Shown here: in pieces, positions 40,908 through 49,610 of the stretch | Numbering within the stretch: position 1 is the stretch's first letter | How the letters are laid out: each line of letters opens with the position of its first letter | Origin: Fimbriimonas ginsengisoli Gsoil 348 | Lineage (GTDB): Bacteria > Armatimonadota > Fimbriimonadia > Fimbriimonadales > Fimbriimonadaceae | Direction of reading: 5' to 3' | Assembly (NCBI RefSeq): GCF_000724625.1 | Contig: NZ_CP007139.1 | Location: 2,108,001 to 2,172,000, forward strand | DNA: 64,000 nt | The notes under the pieces: model-generated | Told to the model about the DNA's origin: nothing | Seen by the model: the letters and a program-made list of their open reading frames with translations, nothing else | Database searches by the model: none | Made by a program: the position numbers and the translations under genes

Positions 40908-42143
40908 CTACGCCTTATGCTCGTGATCTCGAAGCTTCCCGTTGAACCGATACCAGCCGGCGACGGCGAAGGCGCCGATGCCGCCGAGGATGAGGGAGGC
41001 TCTGACTCCCGCCACTTGCGCCACGCCCGCCGCCTCGTAGTCTCCTAGCTGCGGCCCCGAAATCTGGAAGATCATCCCAATCGATGAGAGGCGGCCGCGC
41101 ATCTGGTCGGGAATGGCAAGTTGCCGGATCGTCTGTCGAAGCACGGTGCTGATCATGTCGCTCGCCCCGATCCCGGCGTAGCAGAAGGCGGCCAGCCAGA
41201 AGTTGCGCGTGAGGCCAAACACCAACGTGAACGCGCCGAACGAGGCGATCATGCCGATCACCCAAATCCCCTGCCGGCGGATCGGAGGGAGCCAAGTTAA
41301 GGCCGCCGAGGCGAACATTGCGCCCACGCCGCCCGCGGCAGCCATGATTCCGTACCACATCGGACCCAGCCCGAGTTCCGCCCGGACGAACGCCGGCAAC
41401 AAAGCCTGCGCACCGGCGAGGAACGTCCCCCAAAAATCGATCCACATCGCATTGGCGATCACGGGCGACGCTTTTAAGAAAGCAAATCCCTCCGCGATGC
41501 TGGCCACGACCTCCCGCGCTCCCCGCGACCGAACCACCTTGGGTGGCATGGCGGGCAATTTGATGACCGCCGCGATCATGGCGAGGAATGAGAATCCGTT
41601 GAGCACATAACATGCCGTAAGACCGAGATGGGGTCCGAGCCCCCAAATGAGCAATCCGGAAAACGCCGGACCAAGAACCTCGCTCAATCGCCATTGAATT
41701 CCGTTGATGCCCAGGGCATTGGGGAGAAGCTCGGTCGGAACCAGGTTCGCGATCATCGACTGCCGCACCGGCCCGTTGTAGGCGCGGAAGATCGCTTCGA
41801 AAGCGATGAGCGCGTAGACGATCGCGGGCGTGATGTGACCGGTCAACGTCAATGCAGCCATGGCAACGGCGGTACTCGCCATCCCGGTTTGGGTCGTGAG
41901 AAGGATCTTGCGCCGATCGCGCTGGTCGGCGACGACGCCGCCGAAGAGGCCGAGGATGAGCAACGGCACCACCCGGACCAGCCCCACGTAACCTACCGCG
42001 AGCGGCTGGTGCGTCATCGCGTCGAGGTGCCAAAACATCCCCCACGTTTGGAGCTGCCCACCCAAGTTCGAAACGAAGCTACCGAGCGTCCAGTTGCGAA
42101 AATGCCGATGTCCGAGGGCGGGCAAGCGATCGGCGAGGGCCAC
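40908..42143 (-). CDS. MFS transporter, EntS-like exporter
   Basis: A 411-residue major facilitator with about 12 hydrophobic segments, related to the enterobactin-exporter (EntS)/MFS_3 group. The N-terminus (LADRLPALGHRHFRNWTLGS) and the loop GGVVADQRDRRKILLTTQ after the second membrane segment are characteristic. It could export siderophores, drugs or metabolites; no biosynthetic cluster adjoins it. The GTG start at 42143 follows TAAACT by 6 nt. It is divergent from ftsY. Confidence 0.9.
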   Translation of the reverse strand: MALADRLPALGHRHFRNWTLGSFVSNLGGQLQTWGMFWHLDAMTHQPLAVGYVGLVRVVPLLILGLFGGVVADQRDRRKILLTTQTGMASTAVAMAALTLTGHITPAIVYALIAFEAIFRAYNGPVRQSMIANLVPTELLPNALGINGIQWRLSEVLGPAFSGLLIWGLGPHLGLTACYVLNGFSFLAMIAAVIKLPAMPPKVVRSRGAREVVASIAEGFAFLKASPVIANAMWIDFWGTFLAGAQALLPAFVRAELGLGPMWYGIMAAAGGVGAMFASAALTWLPPIRRQGIWVIGMIASFGAFTLVFGLTRNFWLAAFCYAGIGASDMISTVLRQTIRQLAIPDQMRGRLSSIGMIFQISGPQLGDYEAAGVAQVAGVRASLILGGIGAFAVAGWYRFNGKLRDHEHKA

Positions 42144-42149
42144 CCAACC

Positions 42150-42155
42150 AGTTTA
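42150..42155 (-). promoter_or_regulatory. TANNNT -10 element, leaderless-type
   Basis: Minus strand TAAACT, then GGTTGG, then the GTG of the MFS gene at 42143. Confidence 0.45.
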
Positions 42156-42169
42156 GACCGCGCAACCGG

Positions 42170-42175
42170 TACCCT
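42170..42175 (+). promoter_or_regulatory. TANNNT -10 element, leaderless-type
   Basis: TACCCT, then CGTGGATAT, then the ATG of ftsY at 42185. Confidence 0.45.
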
Positions 42176-42184
42176 CGTGGATAT

Positions 42185-43060
42185 ATGTTCAAGCGCCTGA
42201 TGGATCGCGTCGACCGGATGATGGGCCGGGGCGTGATCGACGAGGAGTTTTACGAAGAGCTCGAAGAGGCCATGCTTCAGGCCGATACGAACATCAACGT
42301 GACCACCGAGATCCTCGGCGAGCTGCGCCGCCAGGTGCGCGAAGAGAAGATCACCGACCCGCACGAAATGAAGGCGCGGCTGCAGAAGGCGATCGCCGAC
42401 CGATTCCGACAGCAAGGGCCTCCCGGCTTCGAGATCAATGAGAACGACATCACGGTCTGGCTCTTTGTGGGCGTGAACGGCGTGGGCAAGACGACGACGA
42501 TCGCCAAGTGCGCCAACTGGCTCAAGCGGAAAGGCCTTAAGGTGATGATGGCCGCCGGAGACACCTTTCGGGCCGCCGCTACGGAGCAACTGGAGACCTG
42601 GGCCGAGCGAACCGGCGCCGACCTGGTGAAAAACCTTCCCGGCGCCGACCCCGGCGCGGTCATCTTCGACGCGATCAACGCCGCCAAGGCGCGCGGCGCC
42701 GACATCGTCCTCTGCGACACCGCCGGCCGGCAGCACAGTAAAGAGAACCTGATGCTGGAGCTCGCGAAAGTTCAGCGAGTAACCGAGAAGGCGCTCGGCC
42801 GCAAAGCCGACGAAGTGTTGCTGGTGCTCGACGCGAACACGGGCCAAAACGCGATCCGCCAAGCCGAGGAATTCACCAAAGCCGCCGGCGTCACCGGCCT
42901 CGTCCTCACCAAACTCGACGGCACCGCCCGAGGCGGCGCCCTAATCGGAGTCTACGACCGCTTCAAGATCCCGATCAAGCTCATCGGCACCGGCGAAAAA
43001 GTCGGCGACCTAAAAGACTTCAAACCGGACGAGTTCGCCGCCGCCCTCTTCGAGATGTAG
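42185..43060 (+). CDS. ftsY: Signal recognition particle receptor FtsY
   Basis: The SRP GTPase that docks ribosome-nascent chain complexes at the membrane. It has the N domain (1-85), then the G domain with GVNGVGKT (96-103), [11 protein letters not shown] (126-136), [13 protein letters not shown] (178-190), [10 protein letters not shown] and a final [22 protein letters not shown]. At 291 residues it lacks the long acidic A domain of E. coli FtsY, as in many other bacteria. It stands alone with a leaderless-type promoter and is followed 3 bp later by repeat A3. Confidence 0.97.
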   Translation: MFKRLMDRVDRMMGRGVIDEEFYEELEEAMLQADTNINVTTEILGELRRQVREEKITDPHEMKARLQKAIADRFRQQGPPGFEINENDITVWLFVGVNGVGKTTTIAKCANWLKRKGLKVMMAAGDTFRAAATEQLETWAERTGADLVKNLPGADPGAVIFDAINAAKARGADIVLCDTAGRQHSKENLMLELAKVQRVTEKALGRKADEVLLVLDANTGQNAIRQAEEFTKAAGVTGLVLTKLDGTARGGALIGVYDRFKIPIKLIGTGEKVGDLKDFKPDEFAAALFEM

Positions 43061-43063
43061 CAC

Positions 43064-43142
43064 TCCGGAGCCCCCTCTCCCTCCTTCGGATGTATGTGCC
43101 GAACGAGGGAGAGGGGGTTGGGGGTGAGGGAATCGGTCCGGA
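43064..43142 (+). repeat. Family A palindromic repeat, copy A3
   Basis: TCCGGAGCCCCCTCTCCCTC paired with GAGGGAGAGGGGGTTGGGGG, with GGATGTATGTGCC in the loop and TCCGGA at both ends. It starts 3 bp after the ftsY stop. The rest of 43143-43406 holds no gene that I can see. Confidence 0.9.
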
Positions 43143-43221
43143 ATCGCCAAGGCGCTGTAAAATGCTTAGCTACTGCGCCCTCGCATATTGGATGCTTCAA
43201 ACCCAGAAACTGAGAGTCATT

Positions 43222-43247
43222 CAGCATCCGACGAAGTGTGGATGCTG
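43222..43247. repeat. Small perfect hairpin in the intergenic region
   Basis: Arms CAGCATCC and GGATGCTG with a 10-nt loop, between repeat A3 and the next gene. No T-tract. Confidence 0.5.
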
Positions 43248-43406
43248 ACCTCCATGGCAGTATGTAGCGGTCGGCTCTACGCGACGTTTCTAGCTGGCGA
43301 CCCGTAGCGCCAACTTCACGAGGAATAAGTTGCATGATTCTCCTGCCTCGCAATATCATATGCCTCAAAGAGCTGCCAACTCGCCGAGCCTCCGGACGTT
43401 CAGGCC

Positions 43407-43709
43407 ATGCTAAGACGGATAACTCGAGCATCTTTCTTTACGTTGATGACCGGAGGGATAACTTCGGCCGTCTTTAGCTTGGTCGCACTAAGTAACCCCT
43501 ACGGGTCGGTGCTGGGGCCGGGCAACAGTGAAATTACGTTTGCCATTCTAATATGGGGGCTCGTTACGTGTGGCTGTGCTGCGGCGATATTGTGTATCCC
43601 ACTGTTCACCAAGACGGAGCGAGTCGTCTGCTTCGGTCTTATCGCAAGTTCTTCCTTAGTGCTCCTGGTGTCCTGTCACCAGCTTTCAGAAGTCGCAAAG
43701 TCTACGTGA
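43407..43709 (+). CDS. Small membrane protein, unknown
   Basis: A 100-residue protein with three probable membrane segments (FFTLMTGGITSAVFSLVAL, ITFAILIWGLVTCGCAAAIL, VVCFGLIASSSLVLLVSC). No family is recognised. Base composition is lower in GC than the neighbours. It precedes the broken DUF6714-like gene by 7 bp, which suggests an operon that has decayed. Confidence 0.55.
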   Translation: MLRRITRASFFTLMTGGITSAVFSLVALSNPYGSVLGPGNSEITFAILIWGLVTCGCAAAILCIPLFTKTERVVCFGLIASSSLVLLVSCHQLSEVAKST

Positions 43710-43716
43710 AGTTTAG

Positions 43717-44165
43717 GTGCTTAGCGAATCTGATTCCTCGCCGATCGTTGACAAGATCCGGCATGCCTTTGCCGAGTCCCCACCACCGCCGAGACAGGCT
43801 GCGGCAGAACTTCATGCTTTGCGCGAAGCAGATTTGGAAAACCTCTTGGAATTGCCATGGCAAGTTGCGCTTGAACGAGGCTTGCACGACGGTGACCTAT
43901 TCCTTCTAACTGCAGAAGGGCTGGCCTACTACATTCCGCTTTTCTCATACACATACTAGCAACCTCTGCCGGCAATGGAGAATGGCTTCTCCCCGAGGCA
44001 TTGGTAACAAAGATCGACGAAATTGTTAGTTTGGGCTACTGGACAGTGGAGCAACGTTCGGTCGTCGATTTGGCTCTGAGAAAAATGCGAAGGTCTGTTG
44101 CGGATGATGTGAATCTACGGAAAACATACAAAGAAATTCTTGCCCACCTGAAGTCATGCGATTAG
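43717..44165 (+). pseudogene. DUF6714-like gene interrupted by a single-base frameshift
   Basis: The first part (GTG at 43717, LSESDSSPIVDKIRHAFAES to GLAYYIPLF) is open to a TAG at 43957. The rest continues in the -1 frame from the T4 run at 43940-43943 (FLIHILATSAGNGEWLLPEA to KTYKEILAHLKSCD) and ends at 44163-44165. Restoring one T joins the pieces into a single ~149-residue protein whose IRHAFA, YYIP and EQRSVVDLALRKMR segments resemble the DUF6714 family. It may be a true frameshift, a slippery site or a sequencing error. Confidence 0.65.
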
Positions 44166-44307
44166 TGGGAACTGGCAAGCCAATCTCCAGATCGAAGGGT
44201 CAAAGTAGTGACAGTTGGCCAACTCAACTAAAACTCCCAGGCATGAGGATCGTCAATTGACTGAGCTGTTGTATCAGCCGCTCGGGTTTCGCCCCGAAGT
44301 TGGGAGA

Positions 44308-44319
44308 AGGAGGTGATTG
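44308..44319 (+). promoter_or_regulatory. Near-perfect Shine-Dalgarno that sets the start of the next gene
   Basis: AAGGAGGTGATT matches the full anti-16S tail. The in-frame GTG at 44313 lies inside it, so translation should begin at the next GTG, 44325. Confidence 0.7.
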
Positions 44320-44324
44320 CGAAG

Positions 44325-45257
44325 GTGATTCTGCCCTATACAAATAGCCCTGAACTCTTTTCTCAAACCCACCCGCTTCGCCGGACGATCGTGGAAAAGG
44401 AGGCCGTACGGCTGTGGCGTTCGGCCGAAAGGGGCAAGTTCTATTTGGAATACCATCGCAAGGGTCACCTGCGACTCGACCAATGCGATTCAACGGGTCG
44501 CCGTGTGCTTGCTGCCTCCTTGTCGCCCTCGGCGTACATTGTTGGCATCCGGAAAGACGGAGTCATTCTTTTTCGAGAAGAGCGTGCCGCATTTAAGGGG
44601 AGAGCGGGCGGATTTCCGGCTGGTCCTTGGGCTTTGGATCGAACAAGATTAGAGGATGACGTTGAGATCTCGGGACTTCCTCGCTATGCCTTTATCCATT
44701 CGACGGGGACGGTGTTACGCGCCGACTGGGGTTCCTTCACCATCGACAATGCGCAGAACAGACTGATTGCCTGGTTCGGCGGGCGGCCAGACCGATTGGT
44801 CTGGTATCGGTTGGCGGATGGAACCGTAGCCCGGTCGGTGAAGATTGTAACTAAGACGCCGACTCCCTTCGCCGCCTACTGGCGAGACTGGTCTTTCGCG
44901 GTTTCGCCGCAATCAGGGTTTTTATTTACTAGTGTCGACAATTGGCCCTCTTCCATGGTGGCTCGACTCCCCACACTCATTCGGCGTGTGGATCCATCGA
45001 GAGAACGATACGCCTTGGTGACGGTTGATCTCAGGACCGGACTAGCCACCCCAATCGTAGTAGCGGGCGATGCGCCGCGGAAGTCTCCGTTTTCCGAGGC
45101 AAAGGGAATGGACCAGCACTCCTTGGTCTGGCTGCCTGGCACGAAAAAGATTGCAGTATTGGCATCGGGTCGAGTCCATATCCTTGAGATCGATCCTCCG
45201 ACGAGTCCCCGGGGAATGGATAGCCGCCAAGGCGGAAGCCATGGACTGACTGATTAA
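44325..45257 (+). CDS. Protein of unknown function, WD/propeller-like strands
   Basis: About 310 residues from GTG at 44325 (chosen because the earlier GTG at 44313 is inside a perfect Shine-Dalgarno). No signal peptide is visible. The sequence is strand-rich with repeating units such as GKFYLEYHRKGHLRLDQCDS, RVLAASLSPSAYIVGIRKDG, AFIHSTGTVLRADWGSF, SLVWLPGTKKIAVLASGRVH, consistent with a small beta-propeller. No family is recognised. It lies in the AT-richer patch with three damaged genes, but its own frame is intact. Confidence 0.55.
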   Translation: MILPYTNSPELFSQTHPLRRTIVEKEAVRLWRSAERGKFYLEYHRKGHLRLDQCDSTGRRVLAASLSPSAYIVGIRKDGVILFREERAAFKGRAGGFPAGPWALDRTRLEDDVEISGLPRYAFIHSTGTVLRADWGSFTIDNAQNRLIAWFGGRPDRLVWYRLADGTVARSVKIVTKTPTPFAAYWRDWSFAVSPQSGFLFTSVDNWPSSMVARLPTLIRRVDPSRERYALVTVDLRTGLATPIVVAGDAPRKSPFSEAKGMDQHSLVWLPGTKKIAVLASGRVHILEIDPPTSPRGMDSRQGGSHGLTD

Positions 45258-45266
45258 TCGATTAGG

Positions 45267-45764
45267 TTGAAAACATCTCAAGCTCTCGGCGTTGGCTGCC
45301 TAATCTTCCTGGCGTTTTGCCTGTTCGCAGGATAATGGGTATTGGACGGAGCAGGCGGCGAGCACGTGTCGTTCGACGACTGCCGATTAGTAGACATTGA
45401 CCTTCAGAAGGATGTTGAGATTAGGGGGGCCGAATACAATCCAAGCCGAATGCAGTGGCTTTATCGGGCCCACATCGGCGTCGCTTTCCATACGGTGGAG
45501 ACGGATATCTGGTTGATCGAACCTCTTGCCAATTTGGCTCCCGACGAAGATGCGCCTCTGTTCGTGCTCGATAAGGCTCCGGTCCCGATAACCCGCGGGC
45601 GATTCCTCTCGGTAGGAGGGAGGAGAGCGCAGTCCTACTCGTCTCCCAGTCTCGCCGTTGACATTTCACCTCAGCCTCCACCCGGTCGACTGAGCCTGGA
45701 GCTTGCCGATGGTCACATGCAAGGAAACGCTCAGTTCGCCTTAGGGGACTGCCTCGCTCCCTAG
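45267..45764 (+). pseudogene. Secreted-protein gene with a nonsense codon after the signal peptide
   Basis: A TTG at 45267 starts MKTSQALGVGCLIFLAFCLF-AG, an apparent signal peptide, and an in-frame TAA at 45333-45335 stops it. The same frame then continues (WVLDGAGGEHVSFDDCRLVD to GNAQFALGDCLAP) to 45764. Both parts share a frame, so a single base substitution explains the break. The mature part has no recognised family. Re-initiation at TTG 45342 would give a cytosolic 140-residue product without its export signal. Confidence 0.55.
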
Positions 45765-45934
45765 CTGGTAGCAACTGGAGGTCTTGGAGGCTTGGCCTCT
45801 TCCACCTTCTGCCTGTACACTTGATCTCTGTGCCCAGGTGGTTAACGGAGTTGCAAATTAACCACCTTATCTTCGACAAATCGCCCGCGTCATGCCTGGG
45901 ATTGACGAGGGTGCAGTCTGAGCGGTGACCAGAA

Positions 45935-46382
45935 ATGACAGTCACAAACGCCTCCGCCGGTCTGCATCCTCACTATTGGCCTGCTCTCTGGTTGTAGCCA
46001 GAGGTACGCCAATCCCCAAGCAACATGTCCGCAGCATTTGAAGCAACTGGGAATGGGATTGACTCTCTATGCCCTAGACAACGACCAACTTCTGCCCCAG
46101 CGGAACTGGATGACCGCCGCCGAATACGGCCGTGCACCTAAAGACTCCGAGAGGTGCCCCGCTCTCGCGGCCACGAGTCCGTTTGCCGGATATGAAATGA
46201 TGCTTGCCGTGGCGGGAGGACGAATCGACGATTCGCGAATCGAGGGTGGCGTGTGGCTGCTTGATGCAACGAACGCCAAAGCAAACGAGTTTGGCACTCT
46301 GCTGGATCTGCCTCGTCCGCCGCGGCACGGTGGATTCAACAATATGCTTCTGGGCAACCTATCCGTCAAATCGGTTCGGTAG
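45935..46382 (+). pseudogene. Pilin-derived (DUF1559-like) lipoprotein gene with probable frameshift in the signal peptide
   Basis: The intact downstream frame reads CILTIGLLSGCSQRYANPQA, a lipobox followed by a pseudopilin-like head (CPQHLKQLGMGLTLYALDND) and ends PRHGGFNNMLLGNLSVKSVR, the counterpart of the H-x9-DG tail. That frame has no start codon: an upstream TGA closes it at 45936. The ATG at 45935 (MTVTNASAGL) is in another frame and stops after the hydrophobic stretch. A one-base change near 45958-45965 would join them. Alternatively a TTG at 46038 starts a soluble 114-residue fragment. It is a paralogue of the gene at 57939. Confidence 0.55.
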
Positions 46383-46477
46383 GTTTCCAATCTTTGCCCG
46401 ACGCGCCGTCTGGCAAAGATTTCTCCAAGCGGGACAGTCGCAAGTGTTCTGTCTCACGTAAAGCTGGGATGAACTTA

Positions 46478-46515
46478 GCCTCCCGACGACGCGTTGTTCC
46501 AACGCGACGGGAGGC
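46478..46515. terminator. Possible bidirectional terminator hairpin
   Basis: Arms GCCTCCCG/CGGGAGGC and inner arms CGCGTTG/CAACGCG. It lies between two convergent genes (stops at 46382 and 46550). No T-tract, so intrinsic termination is uncertain. Confidence 0.4.
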
Positions 46516-46549
46516 ATCAACACCGTCCACCTATTTACGAGAGACAACA

Positions 46550-46882
46550 CTAGGCAGGCTTCGCCACCGGCTGCTGGTGGGCGGGGCGCTCGTTGATGGC
46601 TTCCAACTGCTTCCGCTGGATGCCCTTCTCCGACTTCGTGTCGTGGGCTTCCTTGACCTCTTGCGGGATCATCATCATGGCGACCGCGATCACGCCCGGT
46701 AGGACCGCGGCGTCGTCCAGCAGCCCCACGCCCGGTACCCAGTCGGGGACCAGATCGATCGGCGATAGGGAATAGACAAGACCGCCGTAGATCATGTACC
46801 GGACAAACGGAGGGGTGCGCGGATCGTGGGCCATCCGCCAATACCGAATGAGGGTCCGTCCGATGCTGATGAACTTTAACAT
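46550..46882 (-). CDS. YkvA-family (DUF1232) small membrane protein
   Basis: A 110-residue DUF1232 protein. The signature DPRTPPFVRYMIYGGLVYSL, SPIDLVPDWVPGVGLLDDAAVL is clear, with a second hydrophobic stretch (PGVIAVAMMMIPQE) and a charged tail. The ATG at 46882 is preferred over an in-frame start eight codons upstream. It lies 24 bp downstream of ribE on the same strand, so the two may be co-transcribed. Function is unknown across the family. Confidence 0.88.
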   Translation of the reverse strand: MLKFISIGRTLIRYWRMAHDPRTPPFVRYMIYGGLVYSLSPIDLVPDWVPGVGLLDDAAVLPGVIAVAMMMIPQEVKEAHDTKSEKGIQRKQLEAINERPAHQQPVAKPA

Positions 46883-46906
46883 CGCATCCTTTGACCGCGC
46901 CAACAC

Positions 46907-47503
46907 CTAAGATGTTTGGTTGATCGTACGACCGACCAATTTCTCGACGTACTTCGCGATGACGTCGAATTCCAAATTGACGCCGTCGCCCGGGCGGCGG
47001 GCGTGGAGGTTGGTGTTCGATAGAGTATGCGGAACGAGCCAGACGTCGAAGGCGCCCTCCTTTGGCTCAACGACGGTAAGCGAGATGCCGTCGACGGTGA
47101 TGCTTCCTTTATCGATGAGATAGCGATCGTACTCCGCCGGAGCCTGAACCCGGAGAACGGTGAACTCGCCCTGCGCGGAAAGGGAAACGATCCCCCCAGT
47201 CGCGTCGACGTGGCCCTGGACGATGTGTCCTCCGAATCGCCCATCGGCCGACATCGCCCGTTCCAGGTTTACCGGATCGCTCGATCGAAGACAGGCGAGG
47301 GAAGTGCGGCGCCAGGTTTCCGGGCTTACGTCGAACGTCAGCGGACCGTCCGATGCGATCACCGTGAGACAACACCCGTTGACGGCCACGCTCTCGCCAA
47401 GGTCGAACCCGCCGCGGCCGAACGATGGTGGAGCGTCCACTACGAGCGCCGCCGCTTCCACGGCGCGAACTTGGCCAACCGCTTGTACAATTCCGGTGAA
47501 CAT
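46907..47503 (-). CDS. ribE: Riboflavin synthase alpha subunit
   Basis: Dismutates two 6,7-dimethyl-8-ribityllumazine molecules to riboflavin. Two lumazine-binding repeats are visible: MFTGIVQAVGQV with SVAVNGCCLTV, FDVSPETWRRTSL, then GGHIVQGHVDATG, YLIDKGSITVDGISLTVV and the end VWLVPHTLSNTNL. The 198-residue length is normal. The ATG at 47503 follows TAATCT by 5 nt and no FMN riboswitch is visible upstream. No other riboflavin genes are nearby. Confidence 0.96.
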   Translation of the reverse strand: MFTGIVQAVGQVRAVEAAALVVDAPPSFGRGGFDLGESVAVNGCCLTVIASDGPLTFDVSPETWRRTSLACLRSSDPVNLERAMSADGRFGGHIVQGHVDATGGIVSLSAQGEFTVLRVQAPAEYDRYLIDKGSITVDGISLTVVEPKEGAFDVWLVPHTLSNTNLHARRPGDGVNLEFDVIAKYVEKLVGRTINQTS

Positions 47504-47508
47504 ATAGG

Positions 47509-47514
47509 AGATTA
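47509..47514 (-). promoter_or_regulatory. TANNNT -10 element, leaderless-type
   Basis: Minus strand TAATCT, then CCTAT, then the ATG of ribE at 47503. Confidence 0.45.
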
Positions 47515-47618
47515 GACCCCAACGACCATCGTGCGCAATCTATGGCAAGAATATAAACCTAGTATGCCCATTGCTTGACCCTGGGTGGTTTACACGGTCA
47601 AGGTCGGAGGCCGCATCT

Positions 47619-48152
47619 ATGAAAAAGATTCAGCTATCCGTAATCGTCGTCGCATCTCTCGGTCTTTCGGCTCTCGCCGCCGCCGAGACCGGCAAGGGCC
47701 GCCCATTCAAGGTGGAACTTGGCGCCTACTTCCCGAGCTTCTCGGAGGCCGGTATCTCCAAGAAGACCGGCGCCACGTTCGCTTTCGGCTACAACTTCAA
47801 GAACGAGAACTCCGACGCCAAGATGCCGGTCCAGCTCGGCCTTGAGCTTCGTGGCTCCTCCTTCAAGGCGAGCGACGCGACGGATGAGGCGACGATCACC
47901 ATCAGCCAGTTCCTGGCGAACGCCGACCTCTCCAGCCCCGACGGAAAGCTGTTCTACGGCGTGCACCTCGGCTTCGGCAAGGGCTCGGCCAGCAGCGGCA
48001 ACGTCACCGTTTCGGACGATAAGACTCGCTTCGTGTACGGCGCGCACGTCGGCTATAACTTCAGCCCGACCGTTTACGGCATCGCGCACTACACCACCGC
48101 CAGCCAGGAAGTCTATCGCGGCTTCTCGGTCGCCGTCGGCTACCGCTTCTAA
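47619..48152 (+). CDS. Outer-membrane beta-barrel-like protein
   Basis: Signal peptide MKKIQLSVIVVASLGLSALA-AAE, then about 155 residues of alternating strands (FKVELGAYFPSFSEAG, GATFAFGYNFKN, VQLGLELRGSSFK, FYGVHLGFGKGS, RFVYGAHVGYNFS, VYGIAHYTTAS, GFSVAVGYRF). The terminal Phe after a final amphipathic strand matches the outer-membrane insertion signal and suggests an 8-stranded barrel, so the cell is probably diderm. GGAGG lies upstream as ribosome site. The ATG at 47619 is chosen because residues before it do not fit a signal peptide. Repeat D2 follows 3 bp after the stop. Confidence 0.8.
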   Translation: MKKIQLSVIVVASLGLSALAAAETGKGRPFKVELGAYFPSFSEAGISKKTGATFAFGYNFKNENSDAKMPVQLGLELRGSSFKASDATDEATITISQFLANADLSSPDGKLFYGVHLGFGKGSASSGNVTVSDDKTRFVYGAHVGYNFSPTVYGIAHYTTASQEVYRGFSVAVGYRF

Positions 48153-48155
48153 CCC

Positions 48156-48183
48156 TTTGGGAGTGCGCGAAGCTCTTCGCGCT
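48156..48183 (+). repeat. Family D repeat, single arm (D2)
   Basis: The same 28 bases as the left arm of D1 (TTTGGGAGTGCGCGAAGCTC and on), 3 bp after the barrel gene stop. The inverted arm is missing. Confidence 0.85.
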
Positions 48184-48227
48184 TTCCCTCGGCGCGGAGC
48201 GCCTCCACGTCGTCAAATACGCCGACC

Positions 48228-48256
48228 AATAAGAGGCGCGCTCCGCGCCTCTTATT
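48228..48256. repeat. Perfect palindrome at the esterase stop codon (family E)
   Basis: Arms AATAAGAGGCGCG and CGCGCCTCTTATT with a 3-nt loop. The right arm contains the stop codon of the minus-strand erythromycin esterase gene (48255-48257). Confidence 0.85.
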
Positions 48257-49568
48257 AGAGGGCGTAGGGATACGTTTCCGGTGGCTCGACCAAAGACCGC
48301 TCGTTCAGATGCAAAGGATGCAACGCCGAGGTTTGCTCGAACGCGATTAAAGCGTCATACCGATTGATCAGGTCGGTCGGAACGTAGTTTCCCCAACGCT
48401 CGCGGTCGGGGTGGTAGACCACTCCAATCGCACGGTGGCCGCGCCGACGCCGGAATTCCGGCACGTCCCTCAGATCGGAGGTGAGCACGAGCCGGTCCAT
48501 TGGATCGGCAGAGTGGAGCAAATGCTCCCAACTCCCGTCTCGGGCGGCGGGTACCGACATCGCTTCCATGGGTGCACCCCAATAGTCGCCGGCGATTACC
48601 TCGCCGCCGTAACCGGAGAATCCCACGATGAAACAATCGTCGCGGCCTTGTCGGCTCCGGACGAGCTGACCCACGTTGACCATGCCGGCTTCCGCCATAT
48701 CGGTTGCCCGCGCGTCGCCCACATGCGTGTTGTGCTCCCATACGATCGCCTTGGAGGTGGGACCGTAGTGGACCAGAAGGCGGTCGAGCGTATCGGTCAT
48801 GTGGGTGTCGCGGACGTTCCAAGAACTGTCGTCGTTCTGGATCATCGTTCGGTAATAGCGTTCCGCTCCCACGGCGGCAAGCGCGTTCTGCTCCGCGTTG
48901 AAGTGCGACTCGACGTCGTCGGGAAAGTCCGGCCTTGCAAGCTGCAGTTCCCGAAGCACCCTTACCACCTCGTCCTCGCAATCTTCCGATACATAACGAA
49001 GCGACATCGCGTAGTTCTGCGGATCGCGCTCAAAAGGATGGAGGCAGGCCATCGCCTTCATCGCGGCGGGTACCGCCTGCTGGTGATACTGCCGCAAGTG
49101 GATCAGCACCGCATCGAGCGACTCCCAGAGGGAATAGACGTCAAGCCCGTAGAAGCCAACCCGGTGGCCAACCGGCAACCTTTCATTGTGAGCGCGGAGC
49201 CAGGTGGCGAACGCCACCACTTCCCAGTTCGCCCACATCCAGGTCGGCCAGCGGTTAAACCGTTTGAGGACGTCGCGGGCATGGTCTCCACCGTCGGCGT
49301 ACCCTTTGACAAACCGGTTCACCGCGTAGCAATCGGGCCAATCGCCCTCAACGCCGACGAAGGAAAATCCTTTCTCTACGATCAGCCGCTGCGAGAGCCG
49401 GGCCCGCCAGGAGTAGTATTCGCTGGTGCCGTGGGAGGCTTCGCCGATCAACACGAACCGGGCGTCGCCGATCCGGTCGATCAAGTCGTCGAGCGGATCT
49501 TCGAACGCGAGCTCTCGGGACCGGCTCTTTAGCTCGGCCAGAAGCCGAGGGTCTTCATCGTGCAACAT
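48255..49568 (-). CDS. Erythromycin esterase family protein
   Basis: About 437 residues from the ATG at 49568 (49598 is in frame as well). The family core is clear: FVLIGEASHGTSEYYSWRAR, FVGVEGDWPDCYAVNRFV, MWANWEVVAFATWLRAHNER, KAIVWEHNTHVGDARATDMA, and FIVGFSGYGGEVIAGDYWGA when read in parts. Members range from macrolide esterases to enzymes of unknown substrate; resistance cannot be inferred. No signal peptide. The small ORF at 49611 lies 42 bp upstream on the same strand and may share its promoter. The stop codon is contained in a perfect palindrome. Confidence 0.9.
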   Translation of the reverse strand: MLHDEDPRLLAELKSRSRELAFEDPLDDLIDRIGDARFVLIGEASHGTSEYYSWRARLSQRLIVEKGFSFVGVEGDWPDCYAVNRFVKGYADGGDHARDVLKRFNRWPTWMWANWEVVAFATWLRAHNERLPVGHRVGFYGLDVYSLWESLDAVLIHLRQYHQQAVPAAMKAMACLHPFERDPQNYAMSLRYVSEDCEDEVVRVLRELQLARPDFPDDVESHFNAEQNALAAVGAERYYRTMIQNDDSSWNVRDTHMTDTLDRLLVHYGPTSKAIVWEHNTHVGDARATDMAEAGMVNVGQLVRSRQGRDDCFIVGFSGYGGEVIAGDYWGAPMEAMSVPAARDGSWEHLLHSADPMDRLVLTSDLRDVPEFRRRRGHRAIGVVYHPDRERWGNYVPTDLINRYDALIAFEQTSALHPLHLNERSLVEPPETYPYAL

Positions 49569-49610
49569 GTCCTTGAGTGGGGGACCTTGCGAGCCCACCT
49601 CAAGGTTCCG

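Noticed and set aside
46907-47600. FMN riboswitch upstream of ribE
   Set aside because: The start codon follows a TANNNT element by 5 nt, and no RFN-element-like sequence is present upstream.
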